From Bacteroidales bacterium (lineage in GTDB: Bacteria; Bacteroidota; Bacteroidia; Bacteroidales; VadinHA17), in the NCBI GenBank assembly GCA_009877105.1, contig WXFD01000055.1, forward strand, positions 124,001-188,000: a stretch of 64,000 nucleotides of DNA, written 5' to 3'. Each line of letters starts with the position of its first letter. Position 1 is the stretch's first letter. This document shows positions 1 to 8,223 of this stretch, one piece after another. The notes beneath the pieces are model-generated. The model ran no database searches, had not been told where the DNA came from, and saw nothing but the letters and a program-made list of their open reading frames with translations. The position numbers and the translations under genes were made by a program.

Positions 1-2
1 CC

Positions 3-749
3 GGCCCTCCCAAAGTCATGTGGGGCAAGCATGATGAGATCAGGGAGCAGCTGAAGGGCTGCATAGAGATCCTCAGGAGCGAAGATCTCAGGAAATCTGA
101 TCTTGAGGATGCAACTGAAATTCTTTTTGCTCCGGTACTGAAAGCGATGGCTGACATGACCAAAAAGGAAGAAGATATTCTTTTTCCCATGAGCATGGAT
201 GTTCTTACCACTGACGACTGGTGGCAGATACACAGGCAGACCCTCGAATTCGGCTATACACTCTATGATCCGAAAGCAGACTGGAAACCGGAGGGAGTTA
301 CAGCGGAAAATACAGGGGAGGATATCTCGTACGAATCAGGCACAATCCGGCTCCCGTCAGGCAGTTTTACCGCAGCCGAGATCATGGCAATACTAAACAC
401 CATACCCTTCGACATGACATTCGTTGACAGGAATGACAAGGTGAAGTATTTCACACAGGGTAAGGAACGTATTTTTGCAAGGAACCGGTCAATAATAAAC
501 CGTGACGTCCGACTCTGTCATCCTCCGGGAAGTGTCCATATAATTGAAAAGATCATCGACGATTTTAAAACCGGAAAGGCTTCTCACGCGCCATTCTGGA
601 TCCAGATGAGGGGGAAATTCATTCATATCGAGTATTTTGCCCTCAGGGACGAGAACGGTGAATATTTGGGGACCCTGGAGGTATCGCAGGATCTTTCCAA
701 TGCACGAAAACTGGAAGGTGAAAAAAGGATCTTATCCTACAGTGAATAA
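3..749 (+). CDS. DUF438 hemerythrin/PAS protein, 5' truncated by window edge
   Basis: The reading frame is open from base 3, and the residues before the first ATG (GPPKV, then MWGKHDEIR) fit the family, so the real start lies upstream and this is the C-terminal part. The first 75 or so visible residues look like the end of a hemerythrin-type HHE domain (WGKHDEIR, then KKEEDILFP and a following His). A PAS-like domain covers roughly residues 115-235, with the family's RDVRLCHPP stretch near its middle. Family knowledge: DUF438 proteins of anaerobes combine DUF438, HHE and PAS domains. HHE domains often bind di-iron and respond to O2 or NO, so a gas or redox sensing role is inferred. The next gene starts 12 bases downstream, which suggests co-transcription. 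Confidence 0.85.
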   Translation, partial: GPPKVMWGKHDEIREQLKGCIEILRSEDLRKSDLEDATEILFAPVLKAMADMTKKEEDILFPMSMDVLTTDDWWQIHRQTLEFGYTLYDPKADWKPEGVTAENTGEDISYESGTIRLPSGSFTAAEIMAILNTIPFDMTFVDRNDKVKYFTQGKERIFARNRSIINRDVRLCHPPGSVHIIEKIIDDFKTGKASHAPFWIQMRGKFIHIEYFALRDENGEYLGTLEVSQDLSNARKLEGEKRILSYSE

Positions 750-761
750 AAGGAACAGAAA

Positions 762-1280
762 ATGGAAAAACTCATAATTACCCCTAAAACAAAAATTTAC
801 GATCTGCTGCACTCATATCCTGAATTAGAGGAAGAACTTATCGATGCTGCCCCGGAATTTAAAAAGCTCAGGAACCCGGTGCTGCGAAAGACCATTGCCC
901 GCATAACCAATATAAGCCAGGCTGCCACAATCGGGGGGTTAAAGGTTGAAGATCTTGTCAACCGGCTGAGAGCACGGGTTGGCCAGGGGAACATCGAACA
1001 AATGGATGAAGGCGGTGCAAAATACATTACCGATCGTCCCGGGTGGTTCACAGGCGACATGATCGTGAGATCAATTGATATCAGGGAAATGCTCAACAGG
1101 GATGAACAGCCGGTACATGAAGTACTTGCATCAATCAAAAAGCTCGGCGGAAATGAGATACTTGAAGTCATTGCACCATTTATCCCCGCTCCCCTGATTG
1201 ACAAAGCCCTCAGCCTTGAGTACAGACACTGGCTCGATAAAAAGTCAGAAGGCGAGTACAGGGTTTACTTCACCAGGTAA
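762..1280 (+). CDS. DUF1858 and DUF2249 domain protein
   Basis: A 172-residue cytosolic protein with two small domains. Residues 1-65 (ITPKTKIYDLLHSYPELEEE and the following helix) match the DUF1858 pattern, which resembles the N-terminal domain of ScdA/RIC iron-sulfur repair proteins. Residues 93-172 (SIDIREMLNRDEQPVHEVL, then a Pro-rich turn and a C-terminal beta strand) match DUF2249. It lies 12 bases after the DUF438 gene. In other anaerobes these domains often occur beside hemerythrin-like and nitrosative-stress genes, so a joint role in redox or NO response is inferred, not shown. No cysteine cluster or catalytic motif is visible. Confidence 0.8.
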   Translation: MEKLIITPKTKIYDLLHSYPELEEELIDAAPEFKKLRNPVLRKTIARITNISQAATIGGLKVEDLVNRLRARVGQGNIEQMDEGGAKYITDRPGWFTGDMIVRSIDIREMLNRDEQPVHEVLASIKKLGGNEILEVIAPFIPAPLIDKALSLEYRHWLDKKSEGEYRVYFTR

Positions 1281-1379
1281 CCGCCGGCAATACATTGTTC
1301 CTGAACAGGCTGCAGGACAGTAATGAAAATCCTGCATTCATTCCGGCCACTTTGGGGTATACTACATGATTACAGGTTT

Positions 1380-2099
1380 CTAAACAAGAAAATTCCTGTC
1401 AAGAAAGCCCTGGAACTTCTCTTTGTACTGTTCACCAACAGGAATATAGGTTTTACCGAATATGATCCGGCCTCTTTCAATCGTGTCCACTTTTTCGAGG
1501 TTAACGATGAAAGACCTGTGAACCCTCATGAATTTTGATGCGGGAAGTTTTGACTCAAGCAACTTAAGGGTTGTAAGCGACATAACTGGTTTAGCCTGAT
1601 CCATCAGGTAAACTTTCACATAATCTTTCAGTCCTTCAATGTAAAGTATATCATTGAAATCTATTCGCCTGATCTTATATTCCGATTTAAGGAAAAGGAA
1701 TTCATTACTCGATTCAATCTTGTCAGCGGTTCCCTTTTCGAGCATTATGAGCCGGCGGGCCTTATTGACTGCCTTAAGGAACTCCTCATAACTGAAAGGT
1801 TTAAGAAGATAGTCGACTATGTCGAGCTTAAACCCTTCAATTGCATATTTGTCGTAGGCTGTTGTAAAGATGACTTTCGGACTGCGCTTTACCGATCTTG
1901 TAAACTCAATCCCGTTAAGATCAGGCATCTGAATATCCACAAAAACCAGATCGACATTATGTTCCTCCACAAAGTCCATTGCATCGACCGGATTGTCAAA
2001 ACTTCCTGCCAGCTCGAGCCAGGGTGTTTTTTCAATGTAACCGATCACAAGCTGCAGGGCGAGTGGTTCATCGTCGACGGCAATTGCAGAAATCCTCAT
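1380..2099 (-). CDS. LytTR-family response regulator
   Basis: A 239-residue two-component response regulator. The N-terminal receiver domain (about 1-115) shows the acidic pair D9/D10, the phospho-acceptor D55 in VFVDIQMPDLNG and the conserved K100 in YLLKPF. The C-terminal half (about 135-239) is a LytTR DNA-binding domain (IDFNDILYIEGLKDYVKVY and MRVHRSFIVNLEKV). Its start overlaps the stop of the sensor kinase gene by four bases (ATGA), so the pair is translationally coupled. As the last gene of the efflux cluster, it probably controls the upstream efflux genes or senses the compounds they export. The target is unknown. Confidence 0.95.
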   Translation of the reverse strand: MRISAIAVDDEPLALQLVIGYIEKTPWLELAGSFDNPVDAMDFVEEHNVDLVFVDIQMPDLNGIEFTRSVKRSPKVIFTTAYDKYAIEGFKLDIVDYLLKPFSYEEFLKAVNKARRLIMLEKGTADKIESSNEFLFLKSEYKIRRIDFNDILYIEGLKDYVKVYLMDQAKPVMSLTTLKLLESKLPASKFMRVHRSFIVNLEKVDTIERGRIIFGKTYIPVGEQYKEKFQGFLDRNFLV

Positions 2100-3202
2100 T
2101 GAATGTCTATTTGAACAAATACCTCAAATACCTTGTCTGTTTTGCTGATCTTCAGCTCGTGTCGTGACGGGAACAGCAAATTCAGCCTTTTGGCCGCATT
2201 CTCAAGTCCTATTCCGGGGCCCTCCCGGTTCTCTCCTCTGGCAGCAGGGGCAATGATGCTGTTTTTACAGGTGAATTTCAGCAACTGACCTTCCTGCTCA
2301 AGCCTGATGGCAATAAACGATTTCTCCCTGTAACTTATTCCATGCTTAAAGGCATTCTCAATATAAGGAACAAAGAGAAGGGGTGGGATTGAAACATCAT
2401 CAAACACTTCCGGAAAATCAACCGATAAATCTACCTTATCACTCATTCTCAGTTTCATAAGGTCGATATAGTTCTGCATAAAATCGATCTCGGTGCTCAG
2501 CCTGGGTGTTCCCTGTTCCGATTCGTACAGAAGATAGCGCATCAGCTTCGAAAGCTTCAGCACGGCTTTTTTAGAATCTTCGGCATTGATGCTTATCAGG
2601 GAGTAGATATTATTGAGGGTATTGAAAAAAAAATGAGGGCTGATCTGACTCTTCAGGAAAGCCAGCTCCGATCTTAGTTTTTCCTGCTCTGTTTCCTTTT
2701 GAAGTTTTTCAATTTTGGAGTTGCGTTCAAAAACTCTCAGACCAAGAGAGAAAAAAATCAGGAAAACCGAATTGAATCCGTAATTGAAAAGGTATATATG
2801 ACGTGAAGGAAACCGTAATCTCAGTCCGCCGGGCGGCGGCGGCATCATTCTGCCCCTTTCTTCCGGTTTTATATCAACCTGGCCTGACCGGGCTTTTTCC
2901 GTTACAAATGAAAACGCCTTTTTGTTTGCAATGTCGGACACAAAATAGAACAACACTATCAAAGCCAGTACTGACAAATAATACCGGTATCTTTTTGTCC
3001 TGAAGAACAAACCGGGCACAAGGATCAGATAATTCACATAGAATATCATACCGCTGATGAGGGTATTCAGATAATTAATCCATATGAAGTCCTTTCCGAA
3101 AGGCCAGCGCCTAATGTAATAAAGGGGGATCCCGATGATCACCACCCAGGCAAGGAAATGCAGGAGGATCGTAATTTTGTTCCCTTCAATTTTTTTCTTC
3201 AT
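2096..3202 (-). CDS. LytS/YehU-type sensor histidine kinase
   Basis: A 368-residue membrane histidine kinase of the PF06580 type. Four hydrophobic segments (about 10-30, 45-65, 74-93 and 136-156) precede a coiled-coil linker (about 160-182) and the phospho-acceptor region ISPHFFFNTLNNIY with His190. The C-terminal ATPase domain shows PPLLFVPYIENAFKHG (N box) and a GIGLENAAKRL glycine motif. Between the third and fourth membrane segments is a short Pro/Gly-rich stretch (MMPPPPGG, about 119-126). It sits nine bases after the ABC permease and overlaps the regulator gene by four bases. It probably phosphorylates the adjacent LytTR regulator. The signal is unknown. Confidence 0.95.
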   Translation of the reverse strand: MKKKIEGNKITILLHFLAWVVIIGIPLYYIRRWPFGKDFIWINYLNTLISGMIFYVNYLILVPGLFFRTKRYRYYLSVLALIVLFYFVSDIANKKAFSFVTEKARSGQVDIKPEERGRMMPPPPGGLRLRFPSRHIYLFNYGFNSVFLIFFSLGLRVFERNSKIEKLQKETEQEKLRSELAFLKSQISPHFFFNTLNNIYSLISINAEDSKKAVLKLSKLMRYLLYESEQGTPRLSTEIDFMQNYIDLMKLRMSDKVDLSVDFPEVFDDVSIPPLLFVPYIENAFKHGISYREKSFIAIRLEQEGQLLKFTCKNSIIAPAARGENREGPGIGLENAAKRLNLLFPSRHELKISKTDKVFEVFVQIDIQ

Positions 3203-3211
3203 AAGGTGTAT

Positions 3212-4432
3212 TTATTCATACCTGAGTGCTTCTATGGGATTAAGGCCGGCTGCCTTCTTTGCCGGATACCAGCCAAAAAATACTCCAATGGCAAAACACA
3301 CTGCAAATGCCAGTATTACCGAATGTGATGTCACGATTGCCGGGTTGTTCATGACCGATCCTGCAACTTTTGCCACAATATAACCAAAAATAACGCCCAA
3401 TGTACCTCCCATGATACTTAATAACATGGATTCAACAAGGAACTGCCGAAGAATATCCCTGCCCCTTCCTCCGATTGACATTCTCAAACCAATCTCCCGT
3501 GTCCGTTCGGTGACGGAAACAAACATGATATTCATTATTCCTATCCCTCCCACGAGCAGGGATATCCCGGCAATGGCACCCAGCAGATAGGTCATCACGT
3601 CGCTTATTGAGGAGAAAGTTTCAATAAGCTCCGACTGCGACATTATCCTGAAGTCGTCTTCTTCCGATTCCCTGAGCTTATGATTCCTTCTCAGTATTTC
3701 CTCCACCTCTGCTATTGCAACGGCGCTTTTGGCCTCGCTTGTTGCCGAGGCGTAGATCCCGTTGATATAATCTATTGCTGCAAGGCGCCGCTGAACAGTT
3801 GTGTAGGGAGCAATTATCAGGTCGTCCTGGTCCATTCCCATTCCGTTCTCTCCCTTGCCTTTGAGTACGCCTATCACTTCAAACGGAAGGTTTTTAATCC
3901 TTATGGTCATGCCAACCGGATCACTGTCTTTTCCAAAAAGATTCTCAATAACGGTCCGGCCAAGCAGGCATACCTTTGCCATGCTCCTTGTTTCCGCCTG
4001 TGTAAAGATCCTCCCGCTGCTGATCTCCAGTTTCCTGATCGCAAGATACTCTTCACTCACCCCATATATGGTTGTCTGGGTATTCTGGTTTCCGAAGATT
4101 ACCTGGTTGTTCGAGCGTACTTCGGGCGACACAGCGGCAACTGCAGCCGCCTCATTACGTATTGCTGCAACATCACTGTATTTCAGTGCCATGGAGGAAG
4201 ATGCCCCGAGGCTCACCCCGCCCCGCCGCATATAATTCGGCATTATCATAATCATGTTGGTACCCATCGATGACATTTCGTCCCTTATCTTCTGCTTTGA
4301 TCCCTGCCCGATTGCCAGCATTGCGATCACTGATCCCACTCCGATGATTATTCCGAGCATGGTCAGCACGGCCCTCATTTTGTTCCTTACAAGAGCCCTG
4401 ACAGCTATTTTAAAAAGATTTGACAAATCCAT
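3212..4432 (-). CDS. MacB-like ABC transporter permease
   Basis: A 406-residue inner-membrane permease of the MacB/FtsX type. It has one N-terminal membrane helix (about 19-41), a large periplasmic MacB_PCD domain (about 42-280) and three C-terminal helices (about 285-310, 330-360, 370-395) carrying the FtsX signature region ERTREIGLRMSIGGRGRDI. The ATPase is a separate gene 10 bases upstream, unlike E. coli MacB where the two are fused. With the adaptor and TolC genes upstream it forms a mechanotransmission-type tripartite exporter that moves substrates from the periplasm outward. The substrate cannot be told from sequence. Confidence 0.93.
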   Translation of the reverse strand: MDLSNLFKIAVRALVRNKMRAVLTMLGIIIGVGSVIAMLAIGQGSKQKIRDEMSSMGTNMIMIMPNYMRRGGVSLGASSSMALKYSDVAAIRNEAAAVAAVSPEVRSNNQVIFGNQNTQTTIYGVSEEYLAIRKLEISSGRIFTQAETRSMAKVCLLGRTVIENLFGKDSDPVGMTIRIKNLPFEVIGVLKGKGENGMGMDQDDLIIAPYTTVQRRLAAIDYINGIYASATSEAKSAVAIAEVEEILRRNHKLRESEEDDFRIMSQSELIETFSSISDVMTYLLGAIAGISLLVGGIGIMNIMFVSVTERTREIGLRMSIGGRGRDILRQFLVESMLLSIMGGTLGVIFGYIVAKVAGSVMNNPAIVTSHSVILAFAVCFAIGVFFGWYPAKKAAGLNPIEALRYE

Positions 4433-4442
4433 GTTTCATTGA

Positions 4443-5204
4443 TTATTTCGGTTGTGTTAACTCAATATCTTCCACTGGCAGGCTTTTGAGTATTTCAGAC
4501 GCAAGGAGCCGTTCAGTCAGACAGGCTTCCCGCTGTATCCTGCCATCCCTGAAAACAATGTTGCGCGTTGCGAACCTGGCTATGTCGGATTCGTGTGTTA
4601 CGAATACGATTGTCCTGCCTTTTGAGTTCAGGTCCTGGAAAAGTTCCATTATCTCGAATGAGGTCCGTGTATCAAGATTCCCGGTTGGCTCATCCGCCAG
4701 GATAAGCACAGGATTGTTTACCAGTGAACGGGCTATCGCCACCCTTTGCTGCTGTCCGCCGGAAAGCTGGTTCGGCATATGATCAAGCCTGTCGGCAAGT
4801 CCTACCGATTCGAGTGCATTCATGGCAAGCTCCCTGCGTTCTTTAGCCTTTATGCGGTTATTATAAAACAGGGGCAATTCAACATTCTCAAGTGCGGTTG
4901 TCCTCGGCAACAGGTTGTAAGCCTGAAATACGAAACCGAGCTTAAGATTGCGAAGCCTTGCAAGTTCATCCCTATTCATCGTGCTCACATCCACCGAATC
5001 AAGATGATAGCTGCCACCCGATGGTGTATCAAGGCAACCCAGTATGTTCAGCATTGTCGACTTGCCTGAACCGCTTGTGCCCATGATTGCAACAAACTCA
5101 CCCTCCTTTATCTCCATGTCAATTCCCCTGAGCGCATGAACGGTAATCTCTCCTACAAAATAATCTTTCCGGAGATTTGTGATCCTGATGATTGTATTAT
5201 CCAT
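4443..5204 (-). CDS. MacB/LolD-type ABC transporter ATP-binding protein
   Basis: A 253-residue ABC ATPase. Walker A is GTSGSGKST (42-50), the Q loop lies in FVFQAYNLLP, the signature is LSGGQQQRV (147-155), Walker B with the following loop is LILADEPTGNLD (167-178), and the switch His is in VTHESD. This matches the MacB/LolD/FtsE subgroup that powers type VII ABC permeases. It sits between the periplasmic adaptor and the permease on the same strand, 35 and 10 bases from them, and supplies ATP hydrolysis for the exporter. A C-terminal tail of about 25 residues past the core is not recognised. Confidence 0.95.
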   Translation of the reverse strand: MDNTIIRITNLRKDYFVGEITVHALRGIDMEIKEGEFVAIMGTSGSGKSTMLNILGCLDTPSGGSYHLDSVDVSTMNRDELARLRNLKLGFVFQAYNLLPRTTALENVELPLFYNNRIKAKERRELAMNALESVGLADRLDHMPNQLSGGQQQRVAIARSLVNNPVLILADEPTGNLDTRTSFEIMELFQDLNSKGRTIVFVTHESDIARFATRNIVFRDGRIQREACLTERLLASEILKSLPVEDIELTQPK

Positions 5205-5238
5205 CTGCTTTGGTTTTAGATATTACCCTGCTGAATGA

Positions 5239-6537
5239 TCAGAACGGGAAAGGACCTCTCGGGCCCCTGTTACGGTTCTCCTGCTCTTTTTTCCCGCCTC
5301 CGCTCATGGCTATCACAACTTCAGCTCCCTCAGCCAGCCCATCTAGAATTTCAACGTTGGAGCCGTTCTCTATGCCAATGGTTACCGGCACGGGACTGAT
5401 CACATTCTTGTCCGATTTCACCCACAATGTTGCGATCCCTGATTTCGGATCACGGGATGATCCTGGCATGGCGAATCCAGCCGGGGGCGCTCCGCCTGCC
5501 GGACCTGCCATCCCGGCTGGTACAGGAACTGCAGGAAAATCCTTGTTCGGAACCTTCCCGGAAGCCTTCGCCATAATCTCCGACAGGTACCCGGCATCAG
5601 GAGTAAAACGCAATGATTTCCCCGAAACAACCAGTGTGTTGTGCTTCTCCTCGATGAAGATGGTTGCACTTGCCGTCATGCCGGGCATCAGCTTTTTCTC
5701 GGGATTCGGGGCATTCAGAATCACAACATAGGTAACAACGTTGTTTGTAGTTACCGGCTGGAGCCGGACCTGGGAAACGGAACCAGTGAACACAAGATCG
5801 GGATATGCATCAACGGTGAATTCAACCCGCTGGCCCTGCCTTACATTCCCAATATCGGCCTCATCAACGTTTGTCTGCACTTCCATTTGCGTGAGATCAT
5901 TGACAATTGTGAACATTTCAGGGGTGTTAAAACTGGCTGCCACTGTCTGTCCTTCTTCTATGGCCCGGTTCAGGACAACGCCGTCAATGGGCGAATATAT
6001 TGTTGCATATGCAAGATTCACCTCGGCCCTGGCAAGGGCTGAACGTGCATTGCTCAACGATGCCTTCGAATTTTCATAATTGAAAAGAGCCTGATCATAG
6101 TCAGCCTGTGCAATAAGATTCTTTTCAAACAGTACTTTCAGCCTGTTGTAGGTGGCTTCCTGGAAATTCAGCTGGGCGCGGGCCTGATCAACATTCGCCT
6201 GGCTCTGCTCAAGCTGAGCCCTGAGTGCTGTCTCATCCAGCCTGGCCAGAACCTGGCCCTGCTTCACATTATCATTGAAATCGACATAAATATGTTCGAT
6301 GATGCCCGATACCTGGGTTCCGACCTCAACAGTAACGGTGGCTTCTATGGTACCGGTTGCAGTAACCGTGTTCGTGATCGTTCCACGGCTTACCGTTGCC
6401 GTATCGAAGGTATAAACGGGTTTCTTTTTAATTACAGGCGGCAAAACAACTGCTCCAATTGTTAGTACCGCCGTAATCAGGGCTGCTATTACAATTTTCT
6501 TTTTCATCATCAGTCTGATATTTGATTTGTTTAACAA
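5239..6537 (-). CDS. MacA-like periplasmic adaptor (membrane fusion protein)
   Basis: A 432-residue adaptor protein with an N-terminal membrane anchor (about 11-35). It has a biotinyl-lipoyl hairpin (VEVGTQVSGIIEHIYVDF), an alpha-helical hairpin of heptads rich in Ala/Gln/Leu (about 103-170), a second lipoyl half (IYSPIDGVVLNRAIEEGQTV), a beta-barrel domain and a membrane-proximal domain. It bridges the inner-membrane ABC permease to TolC. Near residue 345 a Pro/Ala/Gly/Met-rich stretch (about 30 residues, VPVPAGMAGPAGG and following) interrupts the last domain, and the C-terminus is Arg/Gly/Pro-rich; both look like flexible insertions. ATGs at residues 10 and 11 are possible alternative starts. 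It lies three bases after the TolC gene. Confidence 0.94.
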   Translation of the reverse strand: MLNKSNIRLMMKKKIVIAALITAVLTIGAVVLPPVIKKKPVYTFDTATVSRGTITNTVTATGTIEATVTVEVGTQVSGIIEHIYVDFNDNVKQGQVLARLDETALRAQLEQSQANVDQARAQLNFQEATYNRLKVLFEKNLIAQADYDQALFNYENSKASLSNARSALARAEVNLAYATIYSPIDGVVLNRAIEEGQTVAASFNTPEMFTIVNDLTQMEVQTNVDEADIGNVRQGQRVEFTVDAYPDLVFTGSVSQVRLQPVTTNNVVTYVVILNAPNPEKKLMPGMTASATIFIEEKHNTLVVSGKSLRFTPDAGYLSEIMAKASGKVPNKDFPAVPVPAGMAGPAGGAPPAGFAMPGSSRDPKSGIATLWVKSDKNVISPVPVTIGIENGSNVEILDGLAEGAEVVIAMSGGGKKEQENRNRGPRGPFPF

Positions 6538-6540
6538 TTA

Positions 6541-7860
6541 TTATAATACAAGTGGAACTCCCTGGTAAAAGTCAAGGACCTTATAGCTGAAGATCAGATT
6601 GTACCTGGCTTGCAAAAGCTCGCTTTCTGCCACAATGAGACTGGTTTTCGAAACAAGATAATCGACGGAATTTATCAGTCCCTGCCTGAACTTTTCATCC
6701 GACAATGCAGCCGATACCTCTGTTGCATTATATTTTTCGAGGCTCGCTTCATATTTTACCTGGGCCGAGGTAACATCGACACAGGCTTGTTCAATGTTTT
6801 TTCTAAGCCCGTTCCTGGTATCAATCTCATTCAGTTCAGCATCGCGGTATCCGGCTTTTGCGACAGCTACGCCGGTGCGCACCTGTTTTTTCTGGTATAC
6901 CGGTATTGTAAGGGAGAAACCCAGAGATGGCGATAATCCTTTATCAAGCTGGCTGAAATAGGGATCGGTCAGCCGGCTTGAATAACTTGTTCCAATACCT
7001 GCACTTGCTGAAAGAGTCGGAAAATATCCTGCCCTTGCAATCTTTTCGTCAAGTGAGGCAATCTGTCTGCTCACCTCTGCAGCTTTAACCTGGGGTTTTA
7101 TCCCAAGTGCCGTTTCATATATCAACATTACATCCGGCAACCTGTGCTGGTTAACCTGTTCTCCGAATTCTGGATGCACAATGGCAAAGCTTTCACTAAC
7201 CGGCAATTCCATCAATTGCTCGAGATTGACCTTTGCAATGGCCAGCTGGTTCTCCGAATTTGCAAGGGTGAGTTTCTCGCTCGCAAGCTGTGCCTTTACC
7301 TGGGCATAATCTGCCTGGCTTATTAACTGTACCGCCAGCCTTTCAGCTGCCAGGTCAACCTGGCCGGAAGTCGATTCAATTTGCCTGATACTGTTCTTTA
7401 CCTGTTCTTCAGCATAAAGGACCTGCAGATAAGCCTCCAGAATGCTCAGACTAACGGATTCCCTTACTGTTTCAAGAGAATATTGACCAGCCTGGAGATC
7501 AAGATCTGCCTGTTTTATCTGATTCGTTATCCGTGAAGCATTGAAAAGAGTGACCCCAGAATTGACGGAGACATTCGAACCATTAATTCCCGAATACCCT
7601 GTTTGCCCTTCGCCATCGCTTTTGCTCCATGAGAAATTATGGTTCAGCGATGCGTTTAACGACGGAAATCTCTGGGCTTTGGCCTGGTCAGCATAATACT
7701 GGTTCCGCTGATTTGCAAGTTCGCTTTTCCTGACCTGTATGTTCTTCTCAAGTGCATAACTGATGCACTCTTCAAGAGACCAGACGTTGTCTTCCTGGGC
7801 GTTCATGGGATTGCCCGGCAGAAGTACAGCTATGAAGATTGAAAGAAATAAATTTTTCAT
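6541..7860 (-). CDS. TolC-family outer membrane efflux protein
   Basis: A 439-residue outer membrane factor with a signal peptide (about 1-21, ending near MNAQ). Two OEP repeats are visible, each mostly helical and rich in Ala/Gln/Asn/Leu, starting with WSLEECISYALEKNIQVRKS and then near LMLIYETALGIKPQVKAAE. The ends of the repeats carry the usual beta-barrel strands. It is the first gene of the efflux operon (TolC, adaptor, ATPase, permease, kinase, regulator, all minus strand with gaps of 35 bases or less). It provides the outer membrane channel of the tripartite pump. No TAnnTTTG promoter element was found directly upstream. Confidence 0.93.
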   Translation of the reverse strand: MKNLFLSIFIAVLLPGNPMNAQEDNVWSLEECISYALEKNIQVRKSELANQRNQYYADQAKAQRFPSLNASLNHNFSWSKSDGEGQTGYSGINGSNVSVNSGVTLFNASRITNQIKQADLDLQAGQYSLETVRESVSLSILEAYLQVLYAEEQVKNSIRQIESTSGQVDLAAERLAVQLISQADYAQVKAQLASEKLTLANSENQLAIAKVNLEQLMELPVSESFAIVHPEFGEQVNQHRLPDVMLIYETALGIKPQVKAAEVSRQIASLDEKIARAGYFPTLSASAGIGTSYSSRLTDPYFSQLDKGLSPSLGFSLTIPVYQKKQVRTGVAVAKAGYRDAELNEIDTRNGLRKNIEQACVDVTSAQVKYEASLEKYNATEVSAALSDEKFRQGLINSVDYLVSKTSLIVAESELLQARYNLIFSYKVLDFYQGVPLVL

Positions 7861-8219
7861 GTGAAAATAAATTTATACACTACTGAAGATTAAGTGATTC
7901 TCATGGAACCCACATGAATTTTATTTTCATGCTTGTTTGTGATTTTATATCATGTGGATTTCACACATAAGCTTTTGGCGTAAAAATAGGTGCCGCCGTA
8001 AGCTCATGAAAATTTATTAGAAGTACGGGGGGATTTTACCGACCGAAACCGGTTTTTTATCTCTCCACAAGAACTGATCTTCCAGAATCCAGGATAACAT
8101 AGATACTGTCAGATCCGCCAATGGTAAATATTGATCCTTCTATGAAAAAGAAAAGTAATTTGAGATATGGTATGGACCTGGACCTGTTACTTCATACTGG
8201 ACATGAAGGGTACACAGGT
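7861..8219. other. intergenic region between TolC and CBM9-like genes
   Basis: A stretch of 359 bases upstream of the TolC operon. It holds an 8-base inverted repeat, CCACATGA at 7910-7917 and TCATGTGG at 7950-7957, separated by 32 bases and about 50-100 bases before the TolC start, where a regulator could bind. Its far end carries the possible decayed small gene described at 8057-8223. No canonical Bacteroidota -7 box, tRNA or other RNA was recognised. Confidence 0.4.
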
Positions 8220-8223
8220 TCAC
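8057..8223 (-). pseudogene. possible frameshifted small gene behind the CBM9-like gene
   Basis: A GTG at 8223 overlaps the stop codon of the CBM9-like gene and opens a 27-codon frame (MNLCTLHVQYEVTGPG and on). That frame stops at TAG just after a T-rich run. One frame over, the run continues without a stop as FIEGSIFTIGGSDSIYVILD and a short tail to TAA at 8057. Joined by a one-base shift in the T-rich run near 8150, the two give about 50 residues that read like a normal globular C-terminus. It may be a decayed gene, a sequencing error in a real small gene, or chance. I do not recognise it. Confidence 0.25.
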
